Positions 58,909 through 64,000 of a stretch of 64,000 nt of DNA are shown piece by piece (within the stretch, counting starts at the first letter, position 1; each line of letters opens with the position of its first letter). The position numbers were made by a program, and so were the translations under genes. The notes below the pieces were generated by a model. The model was not told where the DNA came from. It saw only the letters and a list, made by a program, of their open reading frames with translations, and made no database searches. The stretch is from contig NZ_CP019936.1 of NCBI RefSeq assembly GCF_002009425.1, positions 3,955,297-4,019,296 of the forward strand. The letters are read 5' to 3'. The DNA is from Thiosocius teredinicola. Lineage in GTDB: Bacteria; Pseudomonadota; Gammaproteobacteria; Chromatiales; Chromatiaceae.

Positions 58909-59946
58909 TTAGTGGAAGAGTTCCTTGTTGACCGCGCGCGACATCGCGTCCTGCTTTGAGATCAGACCTTTTTTCAGGATCTCCTGCAGGTTCTGGTCGA
59001 GCGTCTGCATGCCGTGCGCCTGGCCGGTCTGGATCGCCGAGTACATCTGCGCGACCTTGTCTTCACGGATCAGGTTACGGATGGCCGGGGTACCGATCAT
59101 GATTTCGTGGCAGGCGACACGGCCGCCGCCGGTACGCTTGAGCAGCGTCTGCGAGATAACTGCACGCAGCGACTCCGACAGCATCGAGCGCACCATCGCC
59201 TTTTCGCCGGACGGGAACACGTCGACGATACGGTCGATGGTCTTGGCCGCCGAGCTGGTGTGCAAGGTGCCGAACACCAGGTGACCGGTTTCGGCCGCGG
59301 TCATCGCCAGACGGATGGTCTCGAGGTCACGCAATTCGCCGACCAGGATGATGTCCGGGTCTTCACGCAGTGCCGAGCGCAGGGCTTCGGCGAAACCGAG
59401 CGTGTCGCGGTGCACCTCGCGCTGGTTGATCAGGCACTTCTTGCTCTGGTGCACGAATTCGATCGGGTCTTCGATCGTCAGGATATGGCCATACTCGGTG
59501 TCGTTCTTGTAGTCCATCATCGCCGCCAGCGTGGTCGACTTACCCGAACCGGTCGGGCCGGTGACCAACACCAGGCCACGCGGGTTGTCGCAGATGGTCT
59601 TGAACACCGACGGGCAGTTGAGTTCTTCCAGGCTCTGGATCTTCGACGGGATGGTACGGAACACCGCCGCCGCGCCGCGGTCCTGGTTGAAGGCGTTGAC
59701 ACGAAAACGCGCAAGGCCGGGGATCTCGAACGAGAAGTCGACCTCAAAGAATTCTTCGTAATCTTTGCGCTGCTTGTCGTTCATGATGTCGTACACCAGT
59801 TCATGAACGGTCTTGTGGTCGAGCACCGGTACATTGATGCGGCGGATGTCGCCATCGACGCGAATCATCGGCGGCAGACCGGCAGACAAATGCAAGTCAG
59901 ACGCATTGTGCTTGACGCTAAAGGCGAGCAGCTCAGCAATATCCAT
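58909..59946 (-). CDS. pilT: Type IV pilus retraction ATPase PilT
   Basis: Main pilus retraction motor powering twitching motility. The 345-residue product has the start MDIAELLAFSVKHNASDLHL, Walker A GPTGSGKSTTLAAM, the Asp box SIEDPIEFVHQ-like ILTIEDPIEFVHQ, Walker B VGELRDLETIRLAMTAAETG, His box GTLHTSSAAKT and the PilT signature PAIRNLIREDKV. Divergent from yggS, as in P. aeruginosa. It uses the retraction control system PilG/PilH encoded 10 kb upstream. Confidence 0.97.
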   Translation of the reverse strand: MDIAELLAFSVKHNASDLHLSAGLPPMIRVDGDIRRINVPVLDHKTVHELVYDIMNDKQRKDYEEFFEVDFSFEIPGLARFRVNAFNQDRGAAAVFRTIPSKIQSLEELNCPSVFKTICDNPRGLVLVTGPTGSGKSTTLAAMMDYKNDTEYGHILTIEDPIEFVHQSKKCLINQREVHRDTLGFAEALRSALREDPDIILVGELRDLETIRLAMTAAETGHLVFGTLHTSSAAKTIDRIVDVFPSGEKAMVRSMLSESLRAVISQTLLKRTGGGRVACHEIMIGTPAIRNLIREDKVAQMYSAIQTGQAHGMQTLDQNLQEILKKGLISKQDAMSRAVNKELFH

Positions 59947-60080
59947 TAGTATTCCTGCAACAACGAGAAAAAAGAAATGTGTCAGACGGTTATAGTTAGC
60001 GACAGCGCTTCGTTTGAGTTAAGCAGGAATTTTCACCCTGCGGCGGCGCCGTTCGGGTCTCTTTATATAGCATCGAGGCA

Positions 60081-60764
60081 ATGAATCAAATTCCCGACAA
60101 TCTCGCGGCCGTGCAGGCGCGCATCGCCGCGGCCGTTGCCGCCAGTGATCGACCTGCCGAAAGCGTCGCCTTGCTGGCGGTCAGCAAGACCAAGCCGATC
60201 CAGGCCGTAAAGGCCGCCTACGACGCCGGGCAACGCGCTTTCGGCGAGAACTACCTGCAGGATGCATTGCCCAAAATCGCTGCCCTGCCGCTGGATGGCA
60301 TCGAGTGGCACTTCATCGGTCATCTGCAAAGCAACAAGACCGCCGAGGTCGCCGCTCACTTCGCCTGGGTACATGGCCTGGACAGCCTGAAACACGCCGA
60401 ACGGCTCAACAAACAGCGCCCCGACGATCTGCCGCCGCTGCAGGTGTGTCTGCAGGTCAACCTGAGCGGCGAAGCCAGCAAGGGCGGCGTCACCCCTGAA
60501 GCGCTCGAAACGCTGGCGGTACGCGTCGCCGAGCTGCCCCGCTTGCGCCTGCGCGGCCTGATGACCATGCCCGACCCGAACAGCCCACCGGACGAGCAGC
60601 GCACGGTGTTCGCGCGCCTGCGCGAGCGGCTGCTGGCGTTGCGCGACAAAGGGCTGGATCTCGACACCCTGTCGATGGGCATGAGCGGCGACATGGAAAT
60701 GGCGATTGCCGAAGGCGCAACCATCGTGCGCATCGGCACCGACATCTTCGGTGCGCGCACCTGA
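60081..60764 (+). CDS. yggS: Pyridoxal phosphate-binding protein YggS/PLPBP
   Basis: A 227-residue alanine-racemase-fold protein that holds PLP and keeps vitamin B6 balanced; it is not an enzyme as far as known. The PLP lysine is in LLAVSKTKPIQAVKAA, and FGENYLQDALPK, EWHFIGHLQSNK, and GMSGDMEMAIAEGATIVRIG are the family signatures. It starts ATG 60081 and precedes proC by 98 bases, an order conserved across many proteobacteria. Confidence 0.95.
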   Translation: MNQIPDNLAAVQARIAAAVAASDRPAESVALLAVSKTKPIQAVKAAYDAGQRAFGENYLQDALPKIAALPLDGIEWHFIGHLQSNKTAEVAAHFAWVHGLDSLKHAERLNKQRPDDLPPLQVCLQVNLSGEASKGGVTPEALETLAVRVAELPRLRLRGLMTMPDPNSPPDEQRTVFARLRERLLALRDKGLDLDTLSMGMSGDMEMAIAEGATIVRIGTDIFGART

Positions 60765-60862
60765 AATCGTACCCAATTGCGACCGTCGAACTGACTGGCG
60801 CCGCCATCATCCAGTAGACTTGGCCCCCTCGATCGACGCAAGCAGAGAATCGCGCAAACACC

Positions 60863-61687
60863 ATGAGCAAGCGAATCACCTTTATCGGCGCAGGCAACAT
60901 GGCCGGCGCCCTGATCGGCGGCCTGATTGCCGATGGTGTACCGCCGCACGACATCACGGCCACCGATCCCTCGGCGGAGAAATGCCGTGCGCTGCACGAA
61001 GCCACCGGCATCCGCACCTCGCAGGACAACCGCCAGGCGATCGCCGAAGCGGCCACCGTCGTACTCGCGGTCAAGCCGCAAGTGCTCAAACAGGTAGCCG
61101 AAGAGATCGCCGACACGGTGCAGACCCACAACCCGCTGGTAATCTCGGTCGCCGCGGGCATTCGTTGCGAAAGTCTGTCGACCTGGCTCGGCGGCGATCT
61201 GGCACTGGTACGCACCATGCCGAATACACCGGCAATGGTACAGAGCGGCGCGACCGTGCTGTACGCGACCGATGGGGTCAGCGAGAAACAGCGCGAACAG
61301 GCCGAATCGCTGATGCGGGCCGTCGGGCTGACCCAGTGGGTCGACGACGAGGCGCTGATGGATGCCGTTACCGCCCTGTCGGGCAGTGGCCCTGCCTATT
61401 TCTTCCTGATCATGGAGGCGATGGAGGCCGTCGGTCGCGAGATGGGACTGCCGGACGAAACGGCGCACCTGCTGACCTTGCAAACGGCGCTCGGGGCCGC
61501 ACGTATGGCCTTGGAGAGCAGCGATTCTCCGCAGGTATTGCGGCAGAAAGTGACCTCACCGGGCGGCACCACCGAGCAGGCCATCAACACGCTGGTCGAC
61601 GGCGGCATCGAAGCGCTCTTCACGCGCGCGCTGAAGGCGGCACGCGACCGCTCCATCGAACTCTCGACTGATTTGGGGAACACATAA
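60863..61687 (+). CDS. proC: Pyrroline-5-carboxylate reductase
   Basis: Reduces pyrroline-5-carboxylate to proline with NAD(P)H. The 274-residue product begins MSKRITFIGAGNMAGALIGG with the nucleotide-binding GAGNMA, and has AVKPQVLKQV, VRTMPNTPAMVQSGATVLYA, GSGPAYFFLIMEAMEAVGRE and TSPGGTTEQAINTL. Its TAA stop overlaps the yggT ATG (TAATG). Confidence 0.96.
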   Translation: MSKRITFIGAGNMAGALIGGLIADGVPPHDITATDPSAEKCRALHEATGIRTSQDNRQAIAEAATVVLAVKPQVLKQVAEEIADTVQTHNPLVISVAAGIRCESLSTWLGGDLALVRTMPNTPAMVQSGATVLYATDGVSEKQREQAESLMRAVGLTQWVDDEALMDAVTALSGSGPAYFFLIMEAMEAVGREMGLPDETAHLLTLQTALGAARMALESSDSPQVLRQKVTSPGGTTEQAINTLVDGGIEALFTRALKAARDRSIELSTDLGNT

Positions 61688-62262
61688 TGGGCGGCGGTTA
61701 CCTTGAGAACCCGGCGATCTTTCTCGTTCAGGTCATCTTCGGCCTGTACGCCACGCTGGTGGTGCTGCGTTTTCTTCTGCAGCTGATGCGGGCGGATTTT
61801 TACAACCCCCTGTCACAGTTCATCGTCAAAGCCACCAAACCGATCCTCAATCCCATGCGGCGTATCATTCCGTCCGTCGGCGGCATGGATACGGCATCGA
61901 TCGTACTCGCCTGGATCGTCATTGCGGTCGAGCAACTGTTGATCCTGGCCATCAAGGGGTTCGGCTTCGCCCCGGTAGCGGCGATGCTCTTGGCAATACC
62001 CGAGCTGATTGCGCTCGTTATCAACGTGTTCCTGTTCGCAATCATCATTCAGGTGATCATCAGTTGGATCAATCCCGGCACGTACAACCCGGTTGTCGGA
62101 CTGATCAACAGCCTTACCGAACCGCTGATCAGTCCGGTGCGTCGCCGCATGCCCAACATGGGTGGCCTGGACTTTTCGCCGATGGTGGTGATCATCGGCC
62201 TTGTGCTCCTCGAGATGCTGCTTATCCCGCCGTTGACCGACGTCATCAGCCGTATGCTGTGA
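61687..62262 (+). CDS. yggT: YggT family membrane protein
   Basis: A 191-residue membrane protein of the YGGT family with two internal repeats: NPLSQFIVKATKPILNPMRR with IIPSVGGMDTASIVLAW, and NPVVGLINSLTEPLISPVRR with RMPNMGGLDFSPMVVII. Each repeat precedes hydrophobic helices. Function is not settled; YggT homologues have been linked to osmotic tolerance and, as YlmG, to membrane division functions. It overlaps proC by 1 base and yggU by 4. Confidence 0.92.
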   Translation: MGGGYLENPAIFLVQVIFGLYATLVVLRFLLQLMRADFYNPLSQFIVKATKPILNPMRRIIPSVGGMDTASIVLAWIVIAVEQLLILAIKGFGFAPVAAMLLAIPELIALVINVFLFAIIIQVIISWINPGTYNPVVGLINSLTEPLISPVRRRMPNMGGLDFSPMVVIIGLVLLEMLLIPPLTDVISRML

Positions 62263-62549
62263 ACGAAGAAGCTTGGTATCACTGGGACGGCGACGACCTG
62301 GTGCTCAAGCTGAAGCTGCAGCCCAAGTCCAGCCGCGATCAATTCGCGGATATCCAGAACGACCGCCTACGCGTGCGCATCACTGCGCCACCGGTCGACG
62401 GCAAGGCCAACACGCACCTGATCGCATGGCTGGCGCGTCAATTCGGTGTCGCCAAGTCGGCGGTCGCGATTGAGAACGGTCACACCAGCCAGCTTAAACG
62501 CCTAAGGATCAGCGCTCCGAAACGATTACCTAATATCGTTAAACGCTGA
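62259..62549 (+). CDS. yggU: DUF167 family protein YggU
   Basis: A 96-residue small alpha/beta protein of the DUF167/UPF0235 family. The start is GTG 62259, overlapping the yggT stop as GTGA (MNEEAWYHWDGDDLVLKLKL). The core reads LQPKSSRDQFADIQNDRLRV then RITAPPVDGKANTHLIAWLA and VAIENGHTSQLKRLRISAP, matching the family's APPVDGKAN signature. Function unknown. It is the last gene of yggS-proC-yggT-yggU. Confidence 0.93.
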   Translation: MNEEAWYHWDGDDLVLKLKLQPKSSRDQFADIQNDRLRVRITAPPVDGKANTHLIAWLARQFGVAKSAVAIENGHTSQLKRLRISAPKRLPNIVKR

Positions 62550-62694
62550 TAATCGCGACGACCAAGAAACCAACAATAGGTCGCGATCCAGTTCGTGCTT
62601 GAATTGACTGGTTCGACATAAAGTCGGCGCGCGGCTGGTCTATAGTCAGTAGAAACCAAACAACGACAACAATATCGATCCGGAGGAAGATGCA

Positions 62695-63138
62695 ATGACT
62701 AGGTTGGTCCATTCCCTGAGCGTATTGATGTTCATGCTGTTACCGCTGGCCGTAGCGGCCGAGAACAGCACCCGCGCAGGCGAATACACAATTCACCACA
62801 ACGCCTTGACCACCGACAGCCTGCCAGCGGAGGTGGCGAGCGCCTACGGCATCCAACGCAGCACCAGCCGCGGGCTGCTCAATGTGAGTGTGATACGCGG
62901 CAAGCCCGGCATGCTCGGCGAGCCCGTGCACGCCAAGATCAATGTCACGGCCAAGAATCTGTACGGCCAGATCAAACCGGTCGAGTTGCGCGAGATCGTC
63001 GAAGACAAAGCGATCTATTACATCGCCGACTTCCCGGTGGCGCACCGCGAGATGCTGCACTTCCAGATGGAGGTGTTGCCCGAAGGTGAGAACTATCCGG
63101 TACAGGCGCAGATGACTCAGGAGTTCTATACCGATTGA
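62695..63138 (+). CDS. Exported DUF4426 protein
   Basis: A 147-residue protein with an N-terminal signal peptide (LVHSLSVLMFMLLPLAVAAE, cleavage near AVAA-E). It begins ATG 62695, eight bases after GGAGG. The mature domain is beta-rich: GEYTIHHNALTTDSLPAEVA, GLLNVSVIRGKPGM, VHAKINVTAKNLYGQIKPVE and DKAIYYIADFPVAHREMLHF. Sequence and position near yggT match the DUF4426 protein of Pseudomonas (unknown function). Confidence 0.85.
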   Translation: MTRLVHSLSVLMFMLLPLAVAAENSTRAGEYTIHHNALTTDSLPAEVASAYGIQRSTSRGLLNVSVIRGKPGMLGEPVHAKINVTAKNLYGQIKPVELREIVEDKAIYYIADFPVAHREMLHFQMEVLPEGENYPVQAQMTQEFYTD

Positions 63139-63172
63139 TCGCCCAGGCGATCGGCGAGCGTTTCAAGACCAG

Positions 63173-63206
63173 GCGGACTGCGCGCGATCCCTGTGCGCGC
63201 AGCCGC
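63173..63206. terminator. GC-rich inverted repeat between convergent genes
   Basis: GCGG..GCGCGC (63173-63185) can pair with GCGCGC..CCGC (63195-63206) through a 9-base loop and an internal mismatch. It lies between the DUF4426 stop and the TauE/SafE stop. No T tract; possible bidirectional terminator. Confidence 0.35.
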
Positions 63207-63207
63207 T

Positions 63208-63876
63208 TCAAGTCACCCAGGCCTGAATCAGCAGCCAGACCCCGAACAACATAACCATTGCGCCGGCGATCGAGCGGACCACCGGTTTACGCACCCAATG
63301 GTTGAGCTGCGCGGCGGCCACACCCATCAGCAACAGGTTGGGCAATGTGCCCAGGCCGAATGCCAGCATCAACAGGGCGCCTTCGAGCGCACCGCCCGCG
63401 GACACGGTCCAGATCAAGGCACTGTAGACCAGGCCGCACGGCAACCATCCCCATAGCGCGCCGAGTAGCAACGCCTGCCTGACATGCCTTACCGGCAACA
63501 AGCCGCGCCCGAGCGGTTCGATGCGTTTCCACAGCTTGCCGCCGACGCGTTCGACACGCGCCAACAGGTTCCACCAGCCGGCAAGATACAGCCCCATCAG
63601 GATCAGGAATACGCCGGCGATGCTCAGCAACACGTGCTGCGCGGTCTGCACCGGCAGAAGCCCTGAAAAGTAGAAACCCAGCGCCCCCATGATGGCCCCG
63701 GCCAGCGTGTAGCTACCGATGCGCCCGAGGTTGTAGGCCAGCAACAACGGCCATTGTGAACGACCGGCAGGCAGACCCAGCGATAAGGCGCCGACGATGC
63801 CGCCGCACATACCTGCGCAGTGCACACCACCAAGCACGCCGACAACGAACGCGCTGAACAGGCCCAGTTCCGTCAT
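63208..63876 (-). CDS. TauE/SafE-like membrane protein
   Basis: A 222-residue membrane protein from ATG 63876, overlapping the upstream gene's stop as ATGA. About six helices are visible (AFVVGVLGGVHCAGMCGGIV, IGSYTLAGAIMGALGFYFSG, VLLSIAGVFLILMGLYLAGW, LLLGALWGWLPCGLVYSALI, ALLMLAFGLGTLPNLLLMGV, SIAGAMVMLFGVWLLIQAWV). The HCAGMCGG and WLPCGLVY motifs define a subgroup of the TauE/SafE family found near cytochrome oxidase or copper genes; metal transfer is suspected but unproven. In-frame start at 63909 is rejected in favour of the overlapping ATG. Confidence 0.85.
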   Translation of the reverse strand: MTELGLFSAFVVGVLGGVHCAGMCGGIVGALSLGLPAGRSQWPLLLAYNLGRIGSYTLAGAIMGALGFYFSGLLPVQTAQHVLLSIAGVFLILMGLYLAGWWNLLARVERVGGKLWKRIEPLGRGLLPVRHVRQALLLGALWGWLPCGLVYSALIWTVSAGGALEGALLMLAFGLGTLPNLLLMGVAAAQLNHWVRKPVVRSIAGAMVMLFGVWLLIQAWVT

Positions 63877-64000
63877 GCGCGTGCGGGCACCGGTGGCGCA
63901 TACCGCCACGCGAGCGCAATCAACACCAACACCGGCACGCCGAGCAACGCGGTAAAGGTAAAGAACTGCGGATAACCCCAGGCATTGACGAGGTCACCCG
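63873..64000 (-). CDS. C-terminal end of an AmpG/MFS-like transporter (partial)
   Basis: Only the last 41 codons are inside the window: GDLVNAWGYPQFFTFTALLG followed by VPVLVLIALAWRYAPPVP and stop at 63873. The G-W-x-x-F-F/T-A-L-x-G-x-P-V-L-x-L pattern resembles the last helix of AmpG-type muropeptide transporters, but with so little sequence other MFS families are possible. Its TGA overlaps the ATG of the TauE/SafE gene. Confidence 0.45.
   Translation of the reverse strand, partial: GDLVNAWGYPQFFTFTALLGVPVLVLIALAWRYAPPVPARA

Overview
The window is GC-rich, densely coded chromosomal DNA from a gammaproteobacterium. The order gshB-tonB-yqgE-ruvX-pyrR-pyrB-pyrC' beside pilG-pilH-pilI-pilJ-chpA, pilT/pilU and yggS-proC-yggT matches the layout known from Pseudomonas aeruginosa. 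A tkt-gap-pgk-pyk-fba block with a CbbA-type class II aldolase, a secreted rhodanese and an SAH riboswitch before ahcY fit a Chromatiales-like, possibly autotrophic sulfur-oxidising lineage. That placement is inference. No tRNA, rRNA, CRISPR array, insertion sequence or prophage is seen.

Left part (1-25.3 kb): a minus-strand block dtd-hisB-hisH-hisA-hisF-hisE-tatA-tatB-tatC (tatC runs off the edge; hisI is missing between hisF and hisE). Next is a plus-strand signalling group: a DUF1631 protein overlapping a PilZ protein, a 1643-residue hybrid histidine kinase with three receivers, HPt, PAS, GGDEF and EAL, and an HDOD protein. Then come a proline iminopeptidase, BipA/TypA, a Sel1-repeat protein, a small TerB-like protein, a chemoreceptor, an orphan MbcA/ParS/Xre-type protein, an unknown protein, purC, a glutaredoxin overlapping the stress kinase srkA, a CPCC protein and a universal stress protein.

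Middle (25.3-38.97 kb): the minus-strand carbon block tkt-gap-pgk-pyk-fba, with a long structured leader before tkt. It is followed by a thioredoxin-like protein, metK, a DUF2189 membrane protein, and ahcY-metF-rsmE. metK, ahcY and metF together serve the S-adenosylmethionine cycle, and an SAH riboswitch precedes ahcY.

Right part (38.98-64 kb): the type IV pilus chemosensory operon pilG-pilH-pilI-pilJ-chpA-chpC (no pilK or chpB), two exported proteins upstream of it (a rhodanese and an unknown), then divergently gshB-tonB-yqgE-ruvX-pyrR-pyrB-pyrX-pyrK. The dihydroorotase-like protein has lost its HxH metal site and is therefore a PyrC'/PyrX structural subunit. The retraction ATPases pilT and pilU lie on the minus strand, followed by yggS-proC-yggT-yggU and a DUF4426 protein. 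A TauE/SafE-type membrane protein and the 3' end of an AmpG-like transporter close the window.
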